Source: Lumbricus rubellus
Lineage: Eukaryota; Annelida; Clitellata; Crassiclitellata; Lumbricidae
NCBI GenBank assembly: GCA_945859605.1
Contig: OX243825.1
Coordinates: 1,562,326 to 1,626,325 of the forward strand
Reading direction: 5' to 3'
Length of the DNA: 64,000 bases
In this document: piece after piece, positions 10,241 through 20,535 of the stretch
Position numbering within the stretch: the first letter of the stretch is position 1
Layout: every line of letters begins with the position of its first letter
Position numbers and translations under genes: made by a program
The notes under the pieces: model-generated
Seen by the model: only the letters and a program-made list of their open reading frames with translations
What the model was told of the DNA's origin: nothing
Database searches by the model: none

Positions 10241-11435
10241 ATGAAATAGGCACTTAAGCAGTCCAACGCCAAGAATTAGCGTTCATCAGTCGTAAAATGT
10301 TGTCAGATCATCGCAGGATCACATTGGTCACAGGATCCATGTGCGATCTACAGTGTTGTATTACTAGTCAAAACTGGACAACTCTGGTACTGGATTGTTG
10401 GTCGTCTCTCGGACCGTCATCACGGAGCAATGTTCATCCTAGTGTTTTTCAGGCTCTTCTCTACTGGACGTAGGCTACATAGGAATCAAATTAAATAATA
10501 CTTATTAGGCTATATCTGCTTCGTGGACTTAATTCCAGCAACAGAAATTTGTCTGAAAAAGAGTAGGCCTAAAACAACTGGACTCCGTTATTCATTCATT
10601 CATTCATTCATTCGGACATTTATATAGCTCTCCTTCAAGTAAAAAAACTACTCAGAGGCGCTTCCGACTCCAGCGCGCCCAGAAAGAACAGTTTTAAGTT
10701 TAGTAAGAAACGATCCATTACTCCGTCGTGTATATTAACTATTATTTATTTCACTTCGTTGTACCATGTATGTAAACCAAAATGCGGTTAGCAATTAAGT
10801 AAATAAGTATGTAAAGTCAGTATTTTCTTTATTAGGCTACTCCACTTGCAAAAACACAATGGGACATTGAACATCATCGCCATGTATTTAATTTGAGTAG
10901 ACAATCTGTTGCAGAAGATGACTTTGACCAAACGAACACATAGCAAACAGGATAAGAAGTTTAAAAATGCAACCTCATCAAATCATTCGAACGTGTCTGT
11001 GTAGATCTAGTGCTATGACTTTTCTGAATACCGCCTTGCGACTTGCGAGGGAGGCTGATAATGCAAAAACAATTCCCAAGACATTGTATTGTATTACTAT
11101 GTATTAGGCCTATCAATCGCCTGAGGCGCTGTGGCAATAATATCTTAGGCTTATTCCTTGAAAATGCCAATTCATCCGCCATTTGTTCAGTTTCTTCTGG
11201 AAAGAAATCTTCGACTAAACATAACGGTAGAATACATAAAAATAACTTCGGCACAAGCTATAAATCACCCAAACGTCTCTGATAAATCGCAGCCAAAAAT
11301 TATAATTTCTTAAGCAACGATTCGCTCAAGATTTAAAGTAATTAGTTTAAGGTGTCACTGAAATTCTGCACAGTATATCAACGATAAACATAAGCAATCG
11401 AGCAACAGACGATGAATCTTGATGGGAAATAAAGT
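10241..11435. other. Spacer between copy A promoter and copy B
   Basis: Contains an ATTC microsatellite at ~10590-10615, a reversed copy of the SINE tail near 10615-10680 and the 3' flank of copy B. No coding sequence recognised. Confidence 0.5.
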
Positions 11436-13601
11436 CTAGAACTTTCTTCTAACGATATCTGGAAACTTCCGAAGAACCGCATCAACTCGATCTGGAGCCA
11501 AACTTGTGACTTCGTCATCAGGTACAAAACCGAATGGAAATGCAATCTGGAGGTGAGCCAAAACATCATCAGAAATTGGTATTCCCCAGAATATCGCCAA
11601 CGGGGAAAGATTGAATCCAACAATCTTTGAGAAAATGGAAAACCACATGTCTATTTTCATCTGATTATCTTTGGGTTTCTCAGAGTCATCCATCGCCTCG
11701 TATCGGCGAAATACCTTTCTGTAGCTCCCCCACCCAAATTCGTGTGCCAATTGAGCATAGACAAAGAGTGCGATACCCGGAGAACTTTTCCACGTCTCAA
11801 AATCGGCTCCATCCTTCAAAAACGTCTCTGTATCATTCAAATGATACTGAAGCCATTCGTGGATCCAAGGCTCAAGATGACAGATTTCATCCATGGCGCA
11901 AAGTGTGAAAATGTTTGCCGTAACATCGACAGTACCTTCAAAGGTCCACGCGTCACGTTTCATGGTGTGTCCGATTTTGTGAAAGACACCCCAGTTTCCA
12001 ATTCTCTGAAGATTGGAATCGTTCAAAAGGATGTCGCTTCCATTGGGGTCGACCGCATCCCGGTCAGTGATGGTTATACGTCCTGAATGCATGTCGCTTC
12101 CCTCTCGCAGGAAATCTGTCACAATCCATATTCGTCGGAACTTGGACACATCCGTTCCTCTAAGATCGTGATACAAGCGAACAACTGAATCCCATGTCTT
12201 CATCACCGAAGTCAATGCATCAAACTCCATTTCATTCACATTTGAAGCCAGCAAAGTAATCCTTACCAATTCTCCCTCAATGTCCGTCCAAAGTCCAGGA
12301 GAGCGACGACTTTCTTCCCACGTCTCTCTTCCCTTTTCTCCTTCCGTGAGTCTAAACCTTGGAACATCTACGACATTTTCCAGTTTAACGCTTATGCCTC
12401 GGTTAGGCTTGTCGGGTCCAATGAAATAAATGAGACCTCCAAATGGCGTTGAAACCTCCAGAGTTTTTTGGGTGAGTTTTACTCTCTTAGTCAGTACTGG
12501 CCACATTATAAATTGTTCAGTTCGGGGTACGTCTGCGTGACATCCGATCATCAGCTCCCAGTCCAGTTCCTCATTTCCAGAAACCACTTCCACTTTGAGA
12601 GTCTGACCAGCTGGCAAATAGCAGGCAGTTGAATTGAAGTATTCTCCATCTGAAGCCAATTCAACAGTATTACATTTCAGCTGAGGTTCGGTCGAAAAAT
12701 CACCTGGGAACAAAGAGACAATTGGGACTTTTACGTCTGGTGTTTGTAGTATATCATAGCACAAGAGCCAAAAATCTACAATGGCTCGATCTCCTTCAAT
12801 TGCGTCTGTCGTTCTTAAGATTGTAATAAATATTCTTAAAAAGCTCCATTTTCCCAAATCCTCGCGACAGTTCTCCAAAATCTTTCTAGAAGTGGGGTCA
12901 AGATGCAATATTTGTTCTTTTGGCAAATATTTAATCCCCTTGAGCATGTTTAGCTTTTCTACTCCTTTGTCAAAGTCTGTTCCAACGTATTCCAGAACTC
13001 TACACAGATGGGCATCATTGGCTTTATTATCTTTTATGTTGAACCCGTCATCAGTAGCATCTATGAATTCTTCAGTGTAATAAATGCCAACTTCGTTTAG
13101 CAGGTTCGCATATGGCACATCAGAAAGAGTCTTCTCTTCATTCAACTGAAGCCAACCCCATGGAGTAAAGCAGTGAAGCAATGCTCCTCCATTTCTAACA
13201 TATTCAGTTATGACCTTGAGCGGTATGGCACTAAAACCACCTTCAAAAATAACTATTTTGGACGACATGAGTTTCTCCTCGCTGACAATTTCTTTTGCGC
13301 TGATAATGCTGTCTCCTTTTTCGTATGTTCCTTTTGTCAACCATTGCTTAAGATTTGTGTGGAAGGTTGCAATGGCATCTTCAGTGGAATTGTCAGTGTC
13401 CAAGAACTTGGAAGCATAGCCATCATGTGAAATGGCGACAATTCGACCTTTTCCAAACTCTGCCGCAGCTACCAGAACATCTTCCTCGTTGCTTCCAGTT
13501 AGAATTGGTTCAACTTGTTTCCCATAGACGATAATTCTTCCTGGAACTCCTACTTTAGGCAGGACGCTGATGCCTTTTAGTATTTCGTCTCTCCACTCCA
13601 T
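11436..13601 (-). CDS. TCAF-like: TCAF-like protein, copy B, predicted pseudo-peptidase
   Basis: A complete 721-residue open frame from the conserved start MEWRDEIL to a stop at 11436. The family layout is preserved: N-terminal segment with FGKGRIVAIS, RNGGALLHC, then FPGDF, CYLPAGQTLKVEV, GGLIYFI, and the C-terminal M60 region. The zinc motif is HKIGH, so the catalytic Glu is replaced by Lys. The downstream ligand Glu is Asp (TVDVTANIF). This combination should abolish metallopeptidase chemistry although the frame is intact, which suggests a retained non-enzymatic role. No signal peptide or membrane segment is visible, so a cytosolic location is inferred. A noncoding first exon lies at about 14357-14480, and an acceptor (GAAACAG) is at 13648. 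Its 5' flank resembles that of copy D. Confidence 0.88.
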   Translation of the reverse strand: MEWRDEILKGISVLPKVGVPGRIIVYGKQVEPILTGSNEEDVLVAAAEFGKGRIVAISHDGYASKFLDTDNSTEDAIATFHTNLKQWLTKGTYEKGDSIISAKEIVSEEKLMSSKIVIFEGGFSAIPLKVITEYVRNGGALLHCFTPWGWLQLNEEKTLSDVPYANLLNEVGIYYTEEFIDATDDGFNIKDNKANDAHLCRVLEYVGTDFDKGVEKLNMLKGIKYLPKEQILHLDPTSRKILENCREDLGKWSFLRIFITILRTTDAIEGDRAIVDFWLLCYDILQTPDVKVPIVSLFPGDFSTEPQLKCNTVELASDGEYFNSTACYLPAGQTLKVEVVSGNEELDWELMIGCHADVPRTEQFIMWPVLTKRVKLTQKTLEVSTPFGGLIYFIGPDKPNRGISVKLENVVDVPRFRLTEGEKGRETWEESRRSPGLWTDIEGELVRITLLASNVNEMEFDALTSVMKTWDSVVRLYHDLRGTDVSKFRRIWIVTDFLREGSDMHSGRITITDRDAVDPNGSDILLNDSNLQRIGNWGVFHKIGHTMKRDAWTFEGTVDVTANIFTLCAMDEICHLEPWIHEWLQYHLNDTETFLKDGADFETWKSSPGIALFVYAQLAHEFGWGSYRKVFRRYEAMDDSEKPKDNQMKIDMWFSIFSKIVGFNLSPLAIFWGIPISDDVLAHLQIAFPFGFVPDDEVTSLAPDRVDAVLRKFPDIVRRKF

Positions 13602-14356
13602 TACTTTTGTCTTTGATCCAATGTTGTCGACTTTAGTTCCAATTCCTCCTGTTTCATAAACGCAGTAAAGAATCTCGTTAGTGCATATTCTTCAGCGAAA
13701 TAACTGGCGGGTCATCAGGCGACCATCAAGTTATTAATACTCCTCCAGGACTGTCGTTTCGCCTATAGAATCTAATGTATCCTATGCTAATAATCAGTCA
13801 TGCGTAAAAGATCCATTCAACATTACTGTAGTTAAATAAGTGTATTAAGCAAACTTTGTGGACGTAGGCCTAAACCATCTTACAATTGGATTAGGCTTAG
13901 ACGATTTATTCATAATAATTCTTCCACATCTCGCTTACCAGGTCATCAATAGGCCTAACGATCCCTAACTCAAAACCACAACTCTTGGTTTGTAGTTAAT
14001 GCATCTGAAAACTCTAAATCAACATGCATTAGGCTACGGTACCCCGCATGATGTACACTGTAGGTCTACATAATTAATTATAGTCAAAAGTTGTATCTAG
14101 CGCATCAGGCACAAAGACACGGTTAGGTTTATATATAAGCTTAGGCCTAGGTTTTCAACTTACAAAGCAGTTTTATGTCATTATCTCAGACCTATGGTAT
14201 GGTAGAACTGTGTAAGACTACGACAATTCACTGTTTATTACAGACTACTTTGTCGTTTTCCTCTACTTGCTATGTAGCACTATTATACCGTATCGCTTTC
14301 ACGTTAGCGAAACACTGGAAATAGCCTACTCGTCACATTTTACTTAAATTTCTTAC

Positions 14357-14480
14357 CAGAGATTATTGCTCCCTCTATCGACTGACGTAGTTTGATTTCT
14401 GCCACTGGACTGTTGCTAGATGTCTTCTTCGCGACTCGGTCAATTCTCTTTCTAAGGATTCTAAGACCATGTCAAGTAGG
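14357..14480 (-). other. Predicted noncoding first exon of copy B
   Basis: Ends at a strong donor (CTG|GTAAGA). The stretch reading AGAATTGACCGAG on the minus strand is conserved in the corresponding place upstream of copy D (23509-23620). It contains an ATG whose frame stops within ~30 codons, so it is read as 5' untranslated sequence. The 5' end is unknown. Confidence 0.45.
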
Positions 14481-14752
14481 CTACTGAAGTCAAACTGTGT
14501 CACTTCAGCCATGCAACACTTATATAGCCTACACTGCTATGTTCGCTGTTGCAGAAGGACAAAAAACTCAGAGAACAGCTCGTGATAAATTTTTAAACAT
14601 CGATGATTCTGTCATTTTTATGGAGACGAAATTCTTCATCATTGGGATTTCCATAATCTATTATCATCCATGCAGCTGACGTTACCAATCGACATCATAT
14701 ATCCGACTCATCGCTAATTATTATTGCCAAAAAATAATCACATGCATAATTA

Positions 14753-14840
14753 GCATTTCTATTGCGCGCGTATCTACTCTGCATGCGAAATAATTTTCTA
14801 TAGCCTACGCAGAGCAGTCATTGCACGCAATAGAAATGCA
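14753..14840. repeat. Imperfect inverted repeat (hairpin)
   Basis: The arm GCATTTCTATTGCG (about 14753-14766) pairs with GCAATAGAAATGC (about 14828-14840) around a ~60-base loop. It may be a MITE remnant. No target duplication was identified. Confidence 0.6.
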
Positions 14841-16128
14841 AGTGACACATAGCCTACATTTTAATTGATAAAAAAAATTAATTAAAATTTTTACTTTTTC
14901 CCAGACGCCGCACTGTTCATCCATCGCAATGTGTCATTGCATGTTTTTACCTTCACATGATTTGAATTTCACAGTAATAACGAAAAGGAGAAGGCTCCTC
15001 ATCACAGCAAAACCAAGAGGGGTTTGTTTTCTATTCGGCTAATTGCTTACACAACGCTCTTGCACAAGGCTGTCAGATGTGGACACAGGACCTAATCATG
15101 TTGAAGTAGACTCTGGCGCTGAAAATTAGTTTGGCCAGAGCATAAAAGGAAATGCGATGAAGATAGAAAAGATCATAGCCTACTGTACATGTAAGTTGAT
15201 AATGGGAGGATTCATCACCTCTTTTGGTTGGCAGGTAAAAACTTCAACTAGACCATTTTCGAATTATTGCATTAATACGCTCTCACTGGCCAACATGTGC
15301 GAATCCAGACCACGCATAGAAGCAATAAGGATTCGAGTGCGCCAACGAGGTGACTTGAACTAACTCATGCAGGCGCGACCCCGAACGGCATTGACCGAGG
15401 TTAATTATTGGCACACGTATCTACAGAGCGATTGGCTATAGGCCTACCTCTAATAAAGATTCGATCAATATCTGTGTCAAACAGAAGTGCATCCGTAATG
15501 GTTACCGTGATATCTCTAAAGTAACGAATTAAAAGACTATGGCCAATCCTTATTATAGACCATAATTATACGGGGTCAATTATTGAGGAACCTTGATCGT
15601 AAACCATCTCTTTGTATTTACTGCCAAAGACGCATACAGTTAGGCCTATACTTGCATTTTTTGCCAAAACACATGTATCCTGTTACATGTGGGCTGTGTG
15701 CTACGTTCTGTGTTATGTAGTCGACAGCCTCTCCGATCTCTCCCCCCCCCCCATGCGGGAGGGGCTTCAAGTCGGTGAAAACCAATTTATACGTATACGA
15801 GTCCGAGTCTGGTTTCATTACCATGCACTAGATCCGGTTTATTTAAAATCATTGTACCTATTATACCAGGCGTCTTTTCGCCTATACATAATATATTATT
15901 ACACAGAATAAAGCCCACGTGACGCCTACACAATGTTATGAATTTCGTCTAATGTGCCTAACCTTTGCCCTCTGTGTTACCAGCAGCAGCAGCTAGCTTA
16001 GCCTATCGCAACAGTTAGGAATGTTGAACCAGTTGCATGATGGGTCTACCAGGATGTAGATACTGGCTCGTGGGAGGATAGGCCTTAAGTAGGCCTACTG
16101 TGTCGAGAAACATGTAGTTCAAAAAACA

Positions 16129-16320
16129 ATGGCGCTCAAGTTGGGCGATCGTTTCCGAGCCTTTGATGTCTCTATGACCGAACGCTATCCTCGCTACAAA
16201 TTGGTGTCTGCTGTGGCGATTATTTCGGGGTTGCTTGTTATCATCTTTATTGTTACCGTCCTTGTACCGTCATCGAGGAAAGTCGATGACACGGATATCA
16301 GTGAGTCGGTCAATATCTGG
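16129..16320 (+). CDS. TCAF-like: First coding exon of TCAF-like copy C: type II membrane anchor
   Basis: 64 codons from an ATG in good context (acaATGG). Residues 1-25 are polar and basic (MALKLGDRFR..., ERYPRYK). Residues ~26-47 form one strongly hydrophobic segment (LVSAVAIISGLLVIIFIVTVLV), followed by polar SSRKVDD. Positive charge before the segment and a polar stretch after it predict a signal anchor with a cytosolic N-terminus and an extracellular C-terminus. The exon ends at a donor GG|GTAAGG in phase 0, and the acceptor at 17327/17328 is also phase 0 with no stop between. An alternative donor GTGAGT at 16311 is in phase 2 and would not match. The join to copy C is inferred from phase, orientation and proximity. 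Confidence 0.65.
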
Positions 16321-17327
16321 GTAAGGCGAATGGATCTTCTTAGCATCATCAATATTTTTACAATAACGCTGCACAATACAGTTGTGCAACGTATCTGAGG
16401 CAACACAATACGAATACAATTCAATTATTGTATTGAAGACATTTAAAAAAGCTACCTATGAGTTGTATTGTCACCTGGTCACCTGGTGCCGTCAGCTACT
16501 GGAGCTCTGGCGAAAGCCCTGGTGCATCTTCTCCAGTTGATCCTAGTTGATATTAGTTGTATTGTAGCCTACATTAATAACCGAACTTTCTAACATTAGC
16601 AACGAGGAAGAAGTTTCTTTGCAATATTTAGTTTCACCTGAGTAGATATTAGCATCAAGGTGAATTGTGATAAAGAAAATTTTACTTATAAAGTAAGCAA
16701 ATAAGTAGGCCTAAGTGTAGTTATATTATACACGGTACCAATTGCAAACCTCATTAGGCCTAGACTTTAGACTCTTAGTTTTTATTTTTGAAAAAAAAAA
16801 CATTTATGGCGTAAAGGAAACCTAAGCTGTCTCTTTCCAATTCGTTCACAACTTTATTAAAATGTCCAATTCTGTTTCCAGTCTTGCCAACATCCGTCTT
16901 GTGAATAAAAATTGCTTTCGGGGAAATTCTTATCAAAATTGCATTTGCTAGAGAAAAAGGTCACAAAGTGAAACGTAGGCCTATTAAGTTTTAATGTTGA
17001 GAAAGTAAAGCTGCATTAGACGACACAGCACACACACATGCCCAAATTGGATAACTTTTTAATTAATTTTTTTAATTAGATGAACTCTTAAAGTTTCCAT
17101 AATAGTATGATTGGTCATCGAACAAATTTAATAGTGTATTGCCTCATTAATACACAGTGTTTACGCCAGTGTAACTCAAAACATTCGTAATGGAAGACGC
17201 AAGTCTCTATTACACCGTTAGAAAGCTAGAGAGCTCTGTTCTCTATGAACATGTAGTCTTATAAAACAGGATGTATTCTATCTCAAAGCTAAGCAGTAAT
17301 AATAATAAGAACTTTTTCTCTGATTAG
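16321..17327 (+). other. Predicted intron of copy C
   Basis: About 1 kb between the anchor exon and the main exon, AT-rich, ending in a pyrimidine tract and AG (TTTTTCTCTGATTAG). No repeats or coding content recognised. Confidence 0.55.
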
Positions 17328-19601
17328 AATGACGGAAAAACTCCGATGGAGTGGAGAGAACATATTTTGAGAAACGTCAGTGTCCTTCCACAATTTGGCA
17401 CTCCCGGAAGGATAGTCGTCTTTGGAAAGCAGGCTGAGCCAATTCTGACTGGAACCAATGCGGAGGATGTCCTAGTTGCTGCGGCTGAGTTCGGCAAAGG
17501 TCGAATCGTCGCCATTTCTCAGACTGGGTATTCAGATAAGTTTTCACAGAGCCGTAACGATGCATTGAAAGAGTTTCATGACAACCTGAAGAAATGGTTA
17601 ACGAAAGGTACATTCCAAAAGAATGACACCATAATAGACGCCAAGGACAACGCAAACAAGGAAAAGCTGAAGTCGGTCAAGATAGTCGTGTACCATGGCG
17701 GACAGGTGAAGATCGACCAAGCAGACCTGACTGAGTTTGTGCGTAACGGAGGTGCATTGCTTCATTGCGAAACACCTTGGGTTTGGTTGCAGTATAATAA
17801 GGTGAAGACTCTTTCCGACACGCCGTATGCGACTCTGCTCAGTGAAGCGGGGCTATGTTATACGGGTGAATACATTTCTGTGAATGCAACCGGTTTCTCC
17901 GTAAAGGACAACAAAGCCAGCGGTGCTCACCTGCTACGAATCTTAGACGAATCGGGGAAAAATTTCAGCAAGGCAGTAAACCATGTGAACATGCTAAAGA
18001 GGCTGAAGTATGTACCAGCGAAAGAGATTCTCAAGTTGAGGAGCTTCGTGGACAAGCTATGGGACACATGCAACGAGGAATTGAAAAATAATTGTACGAT
18101 TCCGAGTCCCAAAACACAAGCTACGAAAAAACTAGAATTTGACATTTTGGGTCTTTGGCTGCTCTCCTTTGACTTAGCGAAACCACGAAACACAAAAGCA
18201 CCAGGTGTCAACGTGTTCCCCGGAGACTTTTCGACTGCACCTCCCTTGAAGGCACACACCGTCGAATTCCATTCAAACCTCAGTGACTTCCATTCGACTG
18301 CCTGCTATTTACCAGCTGGTCAGACCCTCAAAGTAGAGGTGCTCTCAGGAAATGAAGGACACGACTGGGAGCTGCTGATCGGTTGCCACACAGACGAACT
18401 CCGTAAGGATGAATTAAGGAGATGGCCAAAAGTTAGCAAGAAAGTCAGACTTGTTGAGAAAAGTCTTGAGCTATTGACTCCATTTGGTGGACTAATTTAT
18501 CTAATCAGCCCAGGGAAAGCCGGACAAGGCATTAGTGTGAAACTCGAAAACGTTGTAGATGCTCCTCGATTTAGACTTACGGAAGGTGAAAACGGAAGGG
18601 CTCAATGGATCCGCAGACGTAACTCACCTGGACTGTGGGCGGACATCGAAGGTGAATATGCAGCATTCACTTTGCCTGCTTCAAGCGTGAAAGAATTGGG
18701 GTTTGATGCATTGACTTCCGTAATGAAGATTTGGGATTCGGTTGTCCGTTTGTATCACGATCTTCGAGGAACTGATGTGTCCAAGTTTCGACGAATGTGG
18801 ATTGTGACTGACGAACAACCTAGCGCAGGCTACATGCATTCAGGTTATCCTATAGTGACGCACTTGGATGTTGCAGACCCAAAGAGAACGGGATTTCTTT
18901 TGAACGGTACCGTTCTTCAGAAGGAGGGAAGCTGGGGCGTCTTCCACGAAATCGGACACAACATGCAACGGGGTGAATGGACGTTTGATGGAACTGGCGA
19001 AGTCACGTGTAACATCTTCGTTCTCTATGCCATGGATGAGATCTGTCGCTTGAAGCCCTGGATTCACAGCTGGCTTCGGGGTCAGTTGAACGACGCTAAG
19101 ACGTTTTTGAATAACGGAACTGACTTTCAGGCGCGGCAGAGGGGCGCTGGGATTGGGCTGCTTATCTATGCACAGCTGGCACACGAGTTTGGATGGGAGA
19201 GCTACAGGAAGGTGTTTCGCGATTATGAAGCGATGCCCGATAAAGATAAACCAAAGACTGATCAGCAGAAGATAGACAAATGGTACTCCCTATTCTCGGA
19301 AACTGCTGGAATGAATCCGGCTCCATTAGCCATTTTCTGGGACATTCCACTTTCCGTTGAAACAGATGCTCACCTTCGGACTGCTTTTCCAGTTGGTTTC
19401 TTACCGGATGATGAAGTAACAAGATTTGCTCCAAATCGAGTTCAAGCTGTTCTCCGGAAGTTTCCAGGAACTGTTAGAAATAGAACTAGACGTTATGTGG
19501 CGAAAAGCTCGATTTTTTTTCCGGATTTTGCTTTACTAATAGTTACAGTTATAGTTAATGGTTTTTCATTATGGCCATATTTACAGTTATTGTTAGTATA
19601 A
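17328..19601 (+). CDS. TCAF-like: TCAF-like M60-domain protein, copy C, main exon (predicted membrane-anchored)
   Basis: The only copy on the plus strand. The frame is open from the acceptor through the conserved MEWREHIL (ATG at 17346) to 19601, giving 757 codons after the splice. The catalytic motif is intact: HEIGH at 18945-18959 with the third-ligand Glu in TGEVTCNIF. The other family motifs are also intact: FGKGRIVAIS, RNGGALLHCE, CYLPAGQTLKVEV, GGLIYLIS. The paralogues stop after a motif like FPGTVR(K/N)R. Copy C has lost that stop and runs on ~30 residues into a hydrophobic tail (FALLIVTVIVNGF ... LQLLLV). With the upstream anchor exon the protein would be ~821 residues, with the peptidase domain outside the cell. 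If translation instead starts at MEWRE, the protein is cytosolic. The tail could be simple read-through. Confidence 0.87.
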   Translation, partial: NDGKTPMEWREHILRNVSVLPQFGTPGRIVVFGKQAEPILTGTNAEDVLVAAAEFGKGRIVAISQTGYSDKFSQSRNDALKEFHDNLKKWLTKGTFQKNDTIIDAKDNANKEKLKSVKIVVYHGGQVKIDQADLTEFVRNGGALLHCETPWVWLQYNKVKTLSDTPYATLLSEAGLCYTGEYISVNATGFSVKDNKASGAHLLRILDESGKNFSKAVNHVNMLKRLKYVPAKEILKLRSFVDKLWDTCNEELKNNCTIPSPKTQATKKLEFDILGLWLLSFDLAKPRNTKAPGVNVFPGDFSTAPPLKAHTVEFHSNLSDFHSTACYLPAGQTLKVEVLSGNEGHDWELLIGCHTDELRKDELRRWPKVSKKVRLVEKSLELLTPFGGLIYLISPGKAGQGISVKLENVVDAPRFRLTEGENGRAQWIRRRNSPGLWADIEGEYAAFTLPASSVKELGFDALTSVMKIWDSVVRLYHDLRGTDVSKFRRMWIVTDEQPSAGYMHSGYPIVTHLDVADPKRTGFLLNGTVLQKEGSWGVFHEIGHNMQRGEWTFDGTGEVTCNIFVLYAMDEICRLKPWIHSWLRGQLNDAKTFLNNGTDFQARQRGAGIGLLIYAQLAHEFGWESYRKVFRDYEAMPDKDKPKTDQQKIDKWYSLFSETAGMNPAPLAIFWDIPLSVETDAHLRTAFPVGFLPDDEVTRFAPNRVQAVLRKFPGTVRNRTRRYVAKSSIFFPDFALLIVTVIVNGFSLWPYLQLLLV

Positions 19602-20535
19602 TTTTATAGTATAATAGGCCTAATCGTTGCTGCGTTGTTATTTTAGCCACAATTGAGATAGGCTACAATACCGCTAAACGAAAATGTCAGTTGTGTATGA
19701 TCAGACGTTTTACACAATAATTTTGCAAAGAAGAATCGTTTAGGCCTACTTATCAAAAATCTTGGGCGAACATTGTCTATTAGGCTAGTTGAAGCGCATT
19801 TCCGGGCTCTCCCATATTGTCATATATTGCACTTCTTAGTTTTACATTTTGTGATGAAAATGGCAATGAATTTTCCTCATTGCATTTTCGTCAGACTTAT
19901 TGTTCATGATAAATTATTTTATAGTTTTTGGCAACGAAATAATTTTATTTTTGTCAACAATCATTTTCGTTACCGTTATCATTCACGAGAATCACATTGA
20001 GCTGTTGGCAGCAGCTGGACATTCGTTTCAACACTTTGGCTTTAACGCCGATCTACGTTAGTTGGTCTCTGACGTCAGATGTCACGTGAACCAATGACAG
20101 AAGGTTTGCAGGCAGGTAATCCATGCGCTGTGTTTTCAAGTCAATATAGGCTATTAATAGTCAATTATTACCGTCAATACCGAGAAGATCTAGTGAGAGA
20201 GGCTGCTAAGAACAATATGATGTCCAATATGATGACAGGGAGTTGCAGTTTAAAATAATCACATATTCCATAAATAGCCAATTCAACATCCATTAACTGG
20301 GTCATTTGTAAAATGATGCCTTTCACAAAAACGTAAACATTCGAAGACATAATTTAACCTTGAACGAATAATTGCGGAACGAAACAAAATATCATCAAAA
20401 CTATTCGGGTAACACGACACCAATAAAATTTATTACGCAACGTTTCACTCCAGGTGTGAAATGACGATGTAGGCGTGTCTCTGAAGCACAGGTTTGATCG
20501 GGCAACAGAGGATCACTGTTGTCAGTGAATGCAGC
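19602..20535. other. Spacer between the convergent 3' ends of copies C and D
   Basis: The 3' regions of C (plus) and D (minus) meet here. On the minus strand an AATAAA polyadenylation signal lies at 20429-20434, about 100 bases after the stop of D. No genes seen. Confidence 0.5.

Larger units (their letters stand above)
13602..16128. other. 5' region of copy B and divergent spacer toward copy C
   Basis: Holds the predicted 5' intron and noncoding exon of B, a hairpin at 14753-14840, many AGGCCT motifs and the upstream region of copy C. B (minus) and C (plus) point away from each other here, so the segment may contain both promoters. No coding frame recognised. Confidence 0.5.
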
